Source of the DNA: Roridomyces roridus
Taxonomy: Eukaryota; Basidiomycota; Agaricomycetes; Agaricales; Mycenaceae
DNA: 64,000 nucleotides
Direction: 5' to 3'
Assembly: GCA_029378245.1 (NCBI GenBank)
Contig: JARKIF010000001.1
Span: forward strand, 3,224,001 to 3,288,000
The translations under genes were made by a program, and so were the position numbers. The notes beneath the pieces were generated by a model. That model saw nothing but the letters and a program-made list of their open reading frames with translations. It did no database searches and had not been told where the DNA came from. Positions within the stretch are counted from its first letter, which is position 1. The number at the start of each line of letters is the position of its first letter. Shown here piece by piece: positions 12,350-23,427 of the stretch.

Positions 12350-14563
12350 ATGACCTGGTCTACCGCCAGCTATGCACTACTTCTCCTCTTCAACCTCACA
12401 CTCTGCTCTGCCGTCTTCGTTGAAAATGTATCCCAACTCAACGGCCTCAAGTTCGATTTTATCGTCGTGGGAGGTTGGTGCAGTGCCTCCATGCATAGCT
12501 AAACTAATTCATTCAAGGCGGGACGGCTGGAAATGTCATTGCAAATCGTCTTACAGAGAATCCATCAGTTTCGGTGTTGGTGCTTGAAGCTGGCGGCTCG
12601 TAGGTCTTCCCTTTGCTCTCCTTTGAAAATTTGCTGTCAACTTGCACCCAGAAACGCTGACGTGCTGAATATCATTGTCCCGTTTTTCAACGTGAAAGCA
12701 ACGCCCAATACCGCACAAGATTGGAACTTTACTACAACGCCGCAGGTTGGGTTGGGAAATCGGGCCATCGCATATCCGAGGGGATTCGTCCTTGGAGGGA
12801 GTAGTTCCGTCAGTGAGTGGTGGTATTTTATTTCGTTTTACCCTGGCTGATATATTTGTCAGATTCCATGGCCTATACCCGCGGCTCGAAAGACGACTAC
12901 GATAGGTGGGCGAAAGTTGCCGGCGATAGCGGATGGTCTTGGGATAATGTCATTCCGTATATTCGACGGGTGTGTTTTCTAAAATCCTCGCGTGCATAGT
13001 ATGTATCTGATTTTGGCAGAATGAACGATTCACTCCTCCGCCGGCGGCGAATACGACGCAAACATACGATCCTGCTGCACACAGTCTGACCGGAATCAAC
13101 AGCGTCAGGTTACCTACCTTTGGACGTGCAACAGACGCGTTGGTGCTCAATGCAGCGGCGAGTTTGGGGCAATTGAATAAAGATATGAATTCGGGAACGC
13201 CCCTGGGATTCGGTGGGTTGGATTGATCAATTTTGACTCATGTTTGACTTTTTTTTTGTGCAGGATGGATACAGCAGACCGTTAAAAATGGCTCGAGGAG
13301 CAGTTCCGCGACATCGTATCTGGCCCCGCAATTCATCGGCCGCCCCAATCTGCACGTTATGCTAAATACGAGGGTTACTCGCATCCTCAAGAATGGCAGT
13401 GGAGCATTGCAGACTGTTGAATTCGCGCAAAAAGGTGGTTTCGTTTCTTCGATTTCTCTTCTCTTTCTCACATTCACCAGCGGGAGGCGCTCGATTTCAA
13501 ATAACTGCGAGCAAGGAGGTGATCTTGTCTGCTGGAAGTATCGGTACACCGTCTATTCTGCTTCACTCTGGGATCGGCGATGCAACAGAATTGTCTCAAC
13601 TCGGCATCCCGCTTGTACACAACCTCCCTTCTGTCGGCAAAAATCTGACAGACCACCCCATCGTGCGGGTGTCCTGGTTTGTCAATTCGAACACTACGTT
13701 TGATGATGCGGAGAGGAACGCGACGGTGGCGGCCGAGGTATTCGCACAGTGGAATACCACCAGGACGGGTTTGCTCTCTGACTCGACCTCGAGTCAGATT
13801 GGGTGGTTGCGTCTTCCGGAGAGCTCCCCCATCCTTCGAGGTGTCACAGATCCGTCTTCTGGTCCGTTGAGTCCGCATATTGAACTGATTTTTGCGGTGA
13901 GCACTGTTTACCCCGGCGTCGTGGAATGTAATCTTGACTTGTTTCCAGGATGGAATTAGCGTCTCGCCTCCTCCAACAGGGCATTACCTTACCATCAGCG
14001 CTGCTGTGGTCTCTCCTACGTCGCGTAAGCTCCATCGACTCTCTCATTGCATTCCTTGAACGCTTCACAGGCGGCTCTCTTGCACTCAATAGTACCGATC
14101 CCTTTGCACAGCCAGTCATCAACCCCAACCTGCTAGGCTCCCCTGTGGACGTTGCTATCCAGCGTGCAGCAATACGGAGCGCGCAGAATTTTATCAAGGC
14201 ACCGGCATGGGCGGGATACATCCTCGCGCCGTTCAGCTTGAATGATACGGCTTCGGACGAGGAGGTCGATGCATTCAGCCAAACGCACGCGAGTACCCTC
14301 GATCATCCTGTGGGTACGGCGGCTATGTCTGCGCGCGGGGCGGACTATGGTGTTGTTGACCCGGATTTGATCGTCAAGGGCCTTCGTGGGCTGAGGATTG
14401 TCGATGCGTCTGTTTTTGTGAGTGTTGATCATTTTTTGATGGTTGGTTGAAAAAATTGCTGATGAGAGGGTAGCCTTTTATCCCTGCGGCGCACACGCAG
14501 GCGGCGACGTATATCGTTGCGGAAAGAGGGGCAGATTTGATTAAAGCTTCGTTCGGTATATAA
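12350..14563 (+). CDS. Secreted GMC oxidoreductase (AA3, aryl-alcohol/alcohol oxidase-like)
   Basis: FAD-dependent oxidoreductase, probably an extracellular alcohol oxidase that yields H2O2 (family inference). The signal peptide is MTWSTASYALLLLFNLTLCS. The dinucleotide-binding motif is split by an intron (DFIVVGG, then GTAGNVIANRL). The GMC signature regions PRGFVLGGSSSV, continuing NSMAYTRG, and SAGSIGTPSILLHSGIG are present. The C-terminal catalytic region has LDHPVGTAAMS and the final active-site His in PAAHTQAATY. About nine introns of 45-60 nt are predicted. The reading frame looks intact through the last exon, which ends LIKASFGI. Substrate cannot be told from sequence alone. Confidence 0.88.
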
Positions 14564-14646
14564 TTAGGTACTTACCATTGGTTGCATGTTCATGTTCAAT
14601 CTCCGCCTCATGTCCGGTATTTGCCGCATCACGGCTGCTGTTTCCA

Positions 14647-16386
14647 ATGGATGTTGATACCTTCCTCGCCTCTATTCGGTCAGTTCCCGCCTTGCTGATG
14701 CTCTGGACCGCTGTCAATTGAATCCCAGATTACCGGATTCAACAGAAAATCGCCTCGCAGATGATTTTCACGAGTTGCATACTGTGGCGACGCCGTCGTA
14801 CCGACCGAGGAGAGGGCCTATCATCTTCACTGCACCTCCGTGAGTTCAAGACCTTTTTTTACCATCCGACTATGATAACGATTTAAGTAGACCTTGGTCA
14901 TGGACTGGACGCCTCACAATCGGCACCGAGACAGTCTGTGAAAGAGTCTGCATATCGGACGCTACGTCTCCCGTCCAAGGGAATAGACCAAGAATCTCTT
15001 CGTTCCTGCCGTCAAAGAAGGACCTCAATTTCCCCAAATTCTATGACACTGCCGACCTGCGGCTCGTTCTTCGTTTGTGCAAGCGGGCGCAGCAGTTTGC
15101 TCGTCTTTTCTCAAAGGAGGAGAGTTCCCTGGATGTTCTGGTGGAGTACATGGGACGACAACATTTGGTGGGTGCCCTTGACTTGATTGTGATAGTACCA
15201 AGTTCAACTTAGTTCAGGCAGCGGTGCTCCCCGCCATTTGGGACGACGATGAGGTCATTGGGTACCTCTTTCTCGTCCCACCCACCGCAGAGGAACTTCT
15301 CCTCGCGATGAGTGCTCCTCGCTACGAGGGGAATGACCTAACCGTGGCTCTTCTGTTCACGGATATCCGACCAACACTCGAGAAACGCGGCTCCCCGTTT
15401 GTCGTCAAGCGCGCTCTGCTCTCTGTCGACGACTGGAAAGTTTCCCGACGCACGGATCACGAGTATCACCTCGCCCTCAATCTCACGCGCCTTTCCGCCG
15501 ACGCGCGTAAATGGGCCTTTTTCCATCCGTCGATAATATGGCCAGGAGGCGACTTTGGCTGGGAAACCCTCACATTGAAGCGCGCACTATCTCATTGTCG
15601 TGCAGGTTTCGTCGAACCGGCTGCAGCCAACCCCCACGTCGTCGGGTCCGTCTTTATCCACGTCGGCGCCCTACAAGATATCCACAAACTTCCACACCTC
15701 GCTGCGCTCCGCAAACGCGTCGAGGTGAGGTTCTACCTTTATGGCACGCATCCGAGGGTGTCGCCGGCAATGTGGGGACTTGGGGCACGACAGGTTTTCT
15801 TGCTCGGCGGGATCGTGACATTTTCACCTGCAGCACTCGCACGTGATGCCTGGGGCGTCCTCGACACGATTCGAAATGTCCACGCACACCCACTGTGGGC
15901 GTGCTACGTCCTTCCACAGGTCCTCGGGCTTGCTTTGCGTCTTGTTCAGACGCCTCTCGAAGATGATTTGACGCAGGAGGAATATCGCGGTGCGGTACCG
16001 GTGGGGCTGGATGGCGTGTTGAATGCTTTGCTGGATGGGCAGATTGCGCTCATGTCTACGGATAATTTTGCTCGTCTTCCGCCAGACAAGAGCGCATTGG
16101 TGGAATTTTGTAGTGTGGCTTGCGACGCTGCTTTCGGGAAGCTGGATACTCTTACTTTGGACACGGTGGAGGTTGAAGCGCGGGCTAGAGTCCAGATCTA
16201 CGCGGACATGAGGCGTTTGCAGGTGCAGCCGGCATTTCTCAAGTTGTATCGAAGATACGTCGTTTTGGATTTGGATTCGAGGGAGGATGAGGGCGGGGTG
16301 AGTGGGTTAAAAAAAGCAGTACTTTCTCTGATCGTCTGCAGATTGAATGGGATATTGTGGGCAAGTTGGACTTTCAGGAAAATTAA
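14647..16386 (+). CDS. Uncharacterised protein with possible SPOC-like and PIN-like regions
   Basis: Five exons give about 510 residues, starting MDVDTFLASIRLPDS. A segment PWSWTGRLTIGTETVCERV followed by FLPSKKDLNFPKFYD and LFLVPPTAEELLLAM has the look of a SPOC-type beta-barrel. A later segment, VFIHVGALQDIHKLPHLAAL through RQVFLLGGIVTFSP, recalls the PIN-like domain that follows SPOC in heterochromatin proteins such as Chp1. This resemblance is from memory and is not proven. No chromodomain is visible in the N-terminal 40 residues. The protein ends GKLDFQEN. It lies 124 bases upstream of a septin gene on the same strand. Confidence 0.7.
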
Positions 16387-16510
16387 TCAATCGAGCCCGG
16401 GCCGAAGAATCAATCATGTGATCGTGTACTTGTCTTCCTTGAATTGTGATGCTATCTATCATGGGCGGTGGCTGCTCGTCCTCCTCCATTCTTCGTTCCG
16501 CCTTGCACAG

Positions 16511-17888
16511 ATGACCGTCCAGGACTCCTCCGCGCCCGCCCCACCCATCATACGCAAGAAGATCACCAGCCATGTCGGTTTCTCCAGCCTCCCCAACCAG
16601 GTCCGTCGGAAGAGCGTCAAGGAGGGTTTCCAGCTCACTGTCATGGTCGTAGGTGCGTCGAGCTGTCTCAGTTCTGTGACGTGCTTTCAAGTCTGAGTGC
16701 GTTCCAAGGCGAGTCGGGGCTGGGCAAGTCGACACTGATCAACACGCTATTCAATTCACCCGTGTGTGCACCACGGGCGGCAGAGCGGCCTAGGACTGTA
16801 GCCATCGAGAACATCGAGGCGGACATTGAGGAGAATGGTGTCCGCCTACGATTGAATGTCGTGGATACGCCTGGGTTTGGGGATTTCGTGAACAACGAGG
16901 ACAGGTGCGCTGCCTTTCACCAAAACGAGTCGGCGCTGACTGTCTCGTAGCTGGAACCCGATAATACAAAATATAGAGCAACGATTCGAGGCATATCTAT
17001 CGCAGGAGAACCAAATTCGACGTACAAGGATGCATGATACTCGTGTTCATGCGTGCATCTACTTTATACAGCCGACGGGGCAATCGTACGTCTAATTATT
17101 ACAGCTACCTGCGTTTCTCTGACTGTAACAGACTCAAGGAGATTGACATCGAGTTGATGCGCCGGCTGCACGACAGAGTGAACCTCATTCCCGTCATAGC
17201 CAAGGCGGACACGATGAGCCAAGACGACGTCGCTGACTTTAAAGAGCGGATTCTCTCGGATCTAGAATTCAACGGCATCCAAATATTCCAAGCACCGGTC
17301 TACGAAGACGACGATGAGGAGAGCATCGCCGAAGCTGATGCCGTCTCTCGGGCCATCCCCTTTGCCGTCGTCGGCTCCACGCGGGTTGTGCGCACAGCCT
17401 CTGGTCGACTCGTTCGGGGTCGGGCATATCCATGGGGTTTCGTCGAGGTGGACAACCCCGAGCACTGCGATTTCGTCCTTCTCCGGCAAATGCTCGTCCG
17501 AACCAACCTGGAGGAGCTGCGCGCGTACACGAATCAATTCTTGTACGAGCGTTGGCGCTCGGTGACGCTGCTTGCGAGGGGTGTCGTGCAGGATGAATCG
17601 GCCTTCATGGAATCCGAGTACGTTCTTGCTAGTCACTATGACGTCTACTAATCACGACTCGGTAGCCCGACGGAGCGCCTACGGGAAGAGCGGCTGATTC
17701 ACGAAGCCAAGCTGGCCAAGATGGAGGGGGTTATGAAGCAGGTGTTCCAGGAGAAGGTCGAGATGCAGGAGAAGAAGCTCAAGCAGTCCGAGGTCGAGCT
17801 CTATGCGCGGCACAAGGAGATCAAGGATGGGCTCGATAGGCAGTGGGCGCAGCTCATCGAGAAAAAGAATCGACTGACGGGGTTATGA
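16511..17888 (+). CDS. Septin (Cdc3-like)
   Basis: GTP-binding filament protein of the septin family, organising hyphal septation and cell cortex. The GTPase motifs are visible: G1 [10 protein letters not shown]3 DTPGFGD and G4 AKAD. The polybasic and entry region is [20 protein letters not shown], which resembles the Cdc3 group. The septin unique element covers [20 protein letters not shown]-terminal coiled coil rich in Glu and Lys (about 17690-17880) ends EKKNRLTGL. Five exons were joined and the frame stays open throughout. An in-frame upstream ATG exists at about 16460, but the ATG at 16511 gives the usual short N-terminus. The subgroup assignment is tentative. Confidence 0.9.
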
Positions 17889-18048
17889 GGGATTTATTCA
17901 GGATTTTGTACTTTGATACCCTGTATTGTTTACGTAAGACAAATAGACCTCGCTTTACTTCCAAGAACAATAAAACTCGCTTCTCTGCTCATTGTTTTCT
18001 GGATTATAAGATGGCGCCCGGTTCCTGCATGTCTTCATTCCATCCTTC

Positions 18049-19200
18049 ATGTCCTCTTCACGACTATTCACGCTCTTTTCCGCTGCTGCCCTGGTTGGCT
18101 TGCAGTTCCTACCGACAGTGACGAGCCATGTCGGTGAGTCTGCCCCTTCGTCCACAACGCGCCTAGGCTGATTCACGAGCAGCTATGTGGCATCCGAGCA
18201 TGTGGGGCTTCAATGTCACCGAGCAGACGTTCCCTTACGACAATCGACCCGTCAGCCCGCTCATAAACTACACCTTTGAGCAATGGTGGTTCCACGGGCA
18301 CCTCGACCATCCACCCAACGACGGCGATATCTTCCAGCTTCCTGCGGGGCAAGCTGCTACGACTGAACTCGGCTGCAACAAAGGCGCTACTACATTCTTC
18401 GCCTCGTCTGAAGGAGGGGATATCCGCAACGCGTCGAATCCCAACGACGTTTGTCCTGGTTCGCAGCCGGACGAGTACCACACGAGGGGGTTCGACGACC
18501 TTACTGGGTGTGCGCTTGCCATTGCGTACAATTCCGACGCAACGCAGGTCAAGCCGGAGGATTTTACTGTGTTTAGTGTGAATCAGACGTGTGTGTGGAC
18601 AAGGTTTACGGACTTTCAGGTCCCGGCGAGGATGCCTGCGTGTCCCCCTGGTGGGTGTACCTGTGCGTGGTTTTGGATTCATTCGCCTGATAGTGGGGGC
18701 GAGCAGAGTGAGTTGTTCTCTTGTTGCTTGCTGCCAACTCACGAGGCTGTTGCTAGATTATATGAACGGCTTCAAGTGCAACGTGACTGGCTCGACGTCG
18801 TCCGTGGCTCTGGCCACACCGAAAGTCCCGAGGCGTTGTGGGGCGGATTCTGCGAATGGGAAATGGCATGCTTCGCCGGGGAATTGCACCTACGGCGCCA
18901 AGCAGCGTGAGTCGTCGTCGTCGTCTCAGATGAAGTTATTGCTTACAGTTGGTTAGCGTTCTACTGGTTCCAGGCGGAGGACAATAACGTGCGTCCCTTC
19001 CATCGCTCCGTCACTCTCGCTCACACGCAAGACAGATGTTTGAAGGCACATACGCCCCGCCGTTCTATACCGACTTGTACGGATTCAAGGACGGTCAACA
19101 GGACGACATCTTCGAGGACTCGTACTCGTTCCTCCCTGACCCGTCGCCGACTGCGCCGCTCCCTGTGCTGAACACGACTGAACCGATCTTGCTCGGGTGA
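18049..19200 (+). CDS. AA14-like lytic polysaccharide monooxygenase
   Basis: Secreted copper enzyme-like protein. The signal peptide [20 protein letters not shown] ends before [14 protein letters not shown], so cleavage would expose an N-terminal His as required for a copper His-brace. A second His candidate lies in [12 protein letters not shown]. Many Cys residues suggest disulfides ([39 protein letters not shown]). The family is reported to act on xylan coated on cellulose, although activity of some members is debated. Five exons. The stop TGA overlaps a possible donor (GGGTGAGT), so a short alternative last exon ending near 19310 cannot be excluded. It would complement the H2O2-producing oxidases upstream. 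Confidence 0.82.
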
Positions 19201-19331
19201 GTCCTAGTCTCGATCCTTTCCCTACATGTATTAACAAAAGGCAGACGACGAGCTCACTTGAAGCAGCGCCTCTGGAGAGGAAGACGACCATCAGTAGTAT
19301 CATATTAATGCACTAGTCTACTAATACAATC

Positions 19332-20190
19332 CTAATGCCGTCGTACTAGGCCTCTGAGGCTGCGTCGTATCTTGACCAATATACCGTCTTGAAACTCTTC
19401 CGGTCGATCTGAGGCCTCGATCGACGCAGCCCGAACGAGAGCGGCTAGTTCGTCACGCATCTCCGCCGCTTTGCTCATCGCGTACAGGGCGAGGACAGGC
19501 GAGGCAAGCGTGCGGCTGATGCGTGCTGAGAGTGTAGTGAATACAGGCGCGTCGGGGGATACGAAGGAGAATGTCGGTGCCACATCCAATGCTGAATCCG
19601 AATCCGAGTCGCCCTCGATGGGAATCGCGTAGTGGTTGGAGAGTGGTGGCGGGATTGTGATGGGCGGTGGGCGGGTGTTGTGGCGGATAACAGAGTAATA
19701 TGGCCGTGTGGGGTGTCCCAGACGGACTGCATTCGGCTGCGAGTGTGAGCGCTTGTGATGTCCCTGGACGCGGGGTGGCAACCCAACGGTATGAGGACGC
19801 CTCAACTTATGATGATGACTGTCCCGTTTGCTCAAACACAACTCGTTCGGTTTCCAAAAGACCCGAGGCGGTGCACTCGAGGTGCGTGTACGGGGGATGG
19901 TTCGCTCAAAAGCCCGGACGGAGGCTTCTGGAGCCCGAGTGGCGCACCAGACGCACATTGGGATGTTGTAAAAGTTGACGAATCCACATCGGACGCAGAT
20001 GAACCGCGGGCGGCCGCGTGGGGCGAGCTGGAAGGCGGGAAGCGAGGAGGATTTTGGTAGGTACTATGTATGCATACGTGAAATGCGGTTAGGGCCGCCT
20101 TGCAAAGGATGGGAATCGAGGGATACGTACGGGTTTCAAGGTTTTCCATTCTCGATGGAGGACTCGATCCGGCAGGGAATCGAAGGACAT
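19332..20190 (-). CDS. Hypothetical protein with CxxC...CxxC motif
   Basis: Two exons: 20131-20190 (MSFDSLPDRVLHREWKTLKP) and 19332-20063, joined across a 67-nt intron (GTACGT...CATAG). About 264 residues. The start of exon 2 encodes RFICVRCGFVNFYNIPMCVW followed by C, a CxxC-x(11)-CxxC arrangement typical of a small zinc ribbon. The rest is basic and low complexity (His/Arg/Pro-rich), then an acidic patch GDSDSDSALD and a C-terminal helix rich in Ala, Leu and Arg ending RRSLRGLVRRH. No known family was recognised. The two-exon model is preferred over plus-strand readings because the splice junction restores the Cys motif. It is divergent from the P450 gene. Confidence 0.6.
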
Positions 20191-20520
20191 GGTGAAGAGC
20201 TGAGAGAACTAGAAGAGCTAGGCCGCCTACCAGGTATTTAATTGCGGAGATTAACAAAGGGCAGGAAGACGCGTTTATGTGCTTTGGCCAGACAACGTGC
20301 CATCAGATAAGTAGAGGTCTTTTGCAAGGAGAAACACGAGGGTGCAGGGTTGGTGGACATGATCGTTTGAGGCAAGAGCGGCGTGATCAAATCATCATCA
20401 TCCCTTGCAATCGACCACCATGGCCGGCCTCTCCGGGAATGAACTTCTTCTTCTTCTCGGCCTTCATATGCTAGCTCTGGTACAAAAAAGATAGTAAGAC
20501 CCCACTGGCTGCTGCCCATC
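20191..20520. other. divergent promoter region
   Basis: 330 bases between the minus-strand Cys-motif gene and the plus-strand P450. No TATA box or repeat stands out. Confidence 0.5.
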
Positions 20521-22583
20521 ATGTCTCTCCCCGGAACTCTCATGTGCAAATGGTGCTTTGTACCAGCTTTGCTTGGCCTCCCCTTGCTTCTTTTCAAACT
20601 GCTTTGTCTCCGCAAGCGCAAGCTTCCGACACCTCCTGGTCCGAGGATCTCGTTTTTCAGCTGGGGAAACACAGTGGCAATGCCGAATTCGTACCAATGG
20701 CTGACCTATGCTGCTTGGAAGAAGACCTACGGTGGGGTACTCTGCCAACTTGTCCTCTCGTATCAAACTCTTCTTCCAAGGGGATTTTATTTTCCTCAAT
20801 GCATTTCGAAATCACATCTTGGTCCTTAATTCAGTCCAAGTGGCTCAAGACCTCCTCGACAAACGCAGCGCGATCTATTCCTCCCGACCGGTTCGGGTCA
20901 TGATGACGGAGCTGTGCGTCCTTTCCAAACGATATAATTACTTACACTCATGGTTTCGTTAGGATGGGATTCGACTTCTTATTCACCGGGATGAAGTACA
21001 ATTCTTGGTACAAGCAGCACCGCACAATGTTCCAGCACCACTTCCATCACACGGTAGTCCCAAGATATCAATACATCCAAGAAAAACACGCACACACCCT
21101 CTTGCGGAATTTGGCATTCACCCCAGACGGCGCGCTGGAACACAACATGCGGAGGACGACAGCGGCATTGGTGCTGGAGATTTGCTACGGCATCCATGTC
21201 GCGGACGCCGGCGACGAATACGTGGCCCTCGCTGACAAGGCACTGGCCGGAATATCTCTGAGCGGCAACTTTGGAACCTTTATGGTTGATTACTTTCCCT
21301 TTTGTGAGCAGAATCATCCATTTCGATTTCTAGTTCGTCTCACGTTGTGATTTAGTGAAACACGTACCGGCGTGGATGCCCGGGGCCAAATTCAAGCGTG
21401 ACGGGCTTCGAGTCAGGGAGTTTAGCAGGGGATTGCTTAATTATGCGTTTGACTCTACGAAGCAGAAACTGGTGAGCGTCGGAAGCTTTTTCGTCTTCGG
21501 TCGGCGCGGTTTAATAGCACTAGGAGCGAGGATGTGCCGAGCCGTCACTTATGACGATGGAACTCGAGTCCTTGTTTCGAGATGCGCCGCAGAAAAGCCG
21601 TTGGGACGAACGGGAGAAGATTATCAAGGATGTGGTGGCCACGGCCTACGCCGCTGGTTCAGATACAGTAACGCCTTTTCCTTTCTGTCATTTTTCAGGA
21701 TACCTGACTCGCACAGACGTTATCTACTCTCCTCAGTTTTGTCCTCGCCATGGTGTTACATCCCGAGGTGCAGGCCAAGGCATGCGTCGAGCTGGATAGA
21801 GTGGTTCCCAAGGACCGGCTTCCGGATTTCTCAGATCGGGACCAGCTACCGTACATCAATTGTATTGCATGGGAGTGTCTTCGCTGGCAGCCCGCCGTCA
21901 ATATCGCTCTTGGACATTATCTGACCGAAGAGGACGAGTATCAGGGGTACCGTATTCCGAAAGGTACGTCTCTCGTTCCTTCAGTAGTATATTCTGACAT
22001 CGTATAGGGACGACGTGTCTCGCGAATCTTTGGTATGTGCCTCCAGGACGTAGCTGCCCACTCTTACTTGTATAAAGGGCTATGTTGCACGACCCCAAGG
22101 TGAGCGTTTTCTCCAAAGACATCGTTCAACCACCGACCCGTGCAGCGGTATCCGGAGCCATTCGAGTTCAATCCGGACAGATTCGTCGATTCAGCTGCCA
22201 ACCACGCCAAAAGCATCAACCCCGTTCCTGAATTTGAGTTTGGTTTTGGAAGACGGTACGGTTCAACACTGTTAATCAACTTGACAAGACTAATCATCCA
22301 GCAGACAATGTCCCGGCCGCTTTCTCGCACTGGACACGATTTGGATAGTCATCGCCACGACGCTGTACAGTTATCGGATACTCAAGGCGCTCGACGGGGA
22401 TGGGAAGGAGATTGAGCCGAGGGTTGAGTACACGACTGGGCTGATAAGGTATGTTGTTTTCTTGCGAGTTTAGTTTAGACAGGCCCTGACAGTTTTGGCA
22501 GTCTTCCGAGGCCTTTCAAATATCGAGTCGTTCCGCGGTCTGCAGAAATAGAAAGGTTGATTGAAGCCACGAGGATCGAGTAG
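20521..22583 (+). CDS. Cytochrome P450 monooxygenase
   Basis: Membrane-anchored microsomal P450. The N-terminal anchor is CFVPALLGLPLLLFKLLC, followed by a basic linker and the proline hinge LPTPPGPR. The I-helix motif is AAGSDT, the ExxR motif is in ECLRW, the meander ends NPDRFVD, and the heme ligand motif FGFGRRQCPGR is assembled across an intron at about 22258-22302. About eight introns, roughly 510 residues, intact. It resembles the broad basidiomycete group annotated as O-methylsterigmatocystin oxidoreductase-like, but the substrate is unknown. It lies tail to tail with the CsbD-like gene, about 80 bases apart. Confidence 0.9.
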
Positions 22584-22666
22584 ATCGGTGGGTGGATTCA
22601 ATAATGTAGAGATATTGTAGTACAAATTACATTGAATGAATAAGATAATGCGTGGGAGCCGGGCCT

Positions 22667-23083
22667 CTACTTGTTGATCTCCTGCTGGGCCTCGCCCTTG
22701 TCATGTCGCAGATTGCCCTGAGCCTGTTGGGACTTGTCCCCCGTGACAGCGCCAACGACGCTGTCCATCTTCCCTGAAGCGCGGTCGACGGTGCCCTCGA
22801 CGTAGCCCTCTGCTTGAGCGGCCTAAATGGGTTGGGTTGAGATCAGCTTTTAAATGAGAGGGAGATTGGGGGAAAATGTACCTTGTACTCAGCCTCGCCC
22901 TGCGCGTGCTCCTCCTTGCCGCTGGTTTGCCAGCTTTGCAGACCGGTGAGGTTTCCGATCGTCTCGACGACGGTACCCTTCATGGAGTGGTACTGGCCGG
23001 TGGTCTTGCTGCAATTCAATCATGTTAGACGAAGTCGACGAGGGCGATGAAAAGACGAACTCGGGGCCGTTGGAAGAAGACAT
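22667..23083 (-). CDS. CsbD-like stress protein
   Basis: Small hydrophilic protein of about 100 residues starting MSSSNGPE, with two introns (22823-22881 and one near 23010-23060). The body has repeated CsbD-type segments: [33 protein letters not shown] and [18 protein letters not shown], ending QEINK. The bacterial CsbD family is induced by general stress, and fungal members are sometimes annotated as mismatch or cruciform DNA-recognition proteins. The biochemical role here is unknown. A TATAAAA box lies about 100 nt upstream. Confidence 0.8.
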
Positions 23084-23180
23084 GTTATAATATTTGTTTG
23101 GGTTGGTGGAGAGAGGAGTTGAAAGAGTTGGTTGGTTGTTTGTTTGAATAGTGAGGTTAGGTTAGAGAGGCATGGACTGC

Positions 23181-23187
23181 TTTTATA
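23181..23187 (-). promoter_or_regulatory. TATA box of the CsbD-like gene
   Basis: On the minus strand this reads GCGTATAAAAGC, about 100 nt upstream of the ATG at 23083. Confidence 0.5.
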
Positions 23188-23427
23188 CGCCAGGATGGAG
23201 TTTTTTTTTCGAAAATAGGGTGACGGTTGTATGACATCATCGTGGCGCATTCCGCGGGTCAGAGACTCGGAGATGGTTCTGGATACTTGTGGAGACACGG
23301 AACAATAGAGTCCGGACATTTATACGGAAAACACATGCAAGATGGCTAGCAATCGAATTTTCCACAATGATCATGAACTCGAACAAAACTCGAAGGTCAA
23401 AATTTTACAACCGTGGGAAACATTCCA
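23188..23427. other. intergenic region
   Basis: Space between the CsbD-like promoter and the 3' end of the sedolisin gene. A GGTTAG-like stretch at 23154-23166 lies just outside. No gene seen. Confidence 0.4.

Noticed and set aside
19700..20241. Plus-strand ORFs opposite the Cys-motif gene
   Set aside because: They have fair composition, but no plus-strand splice set joins them in frame, while the minus-strand two-exon model uses consensus splice sites and yields a Cys motif.
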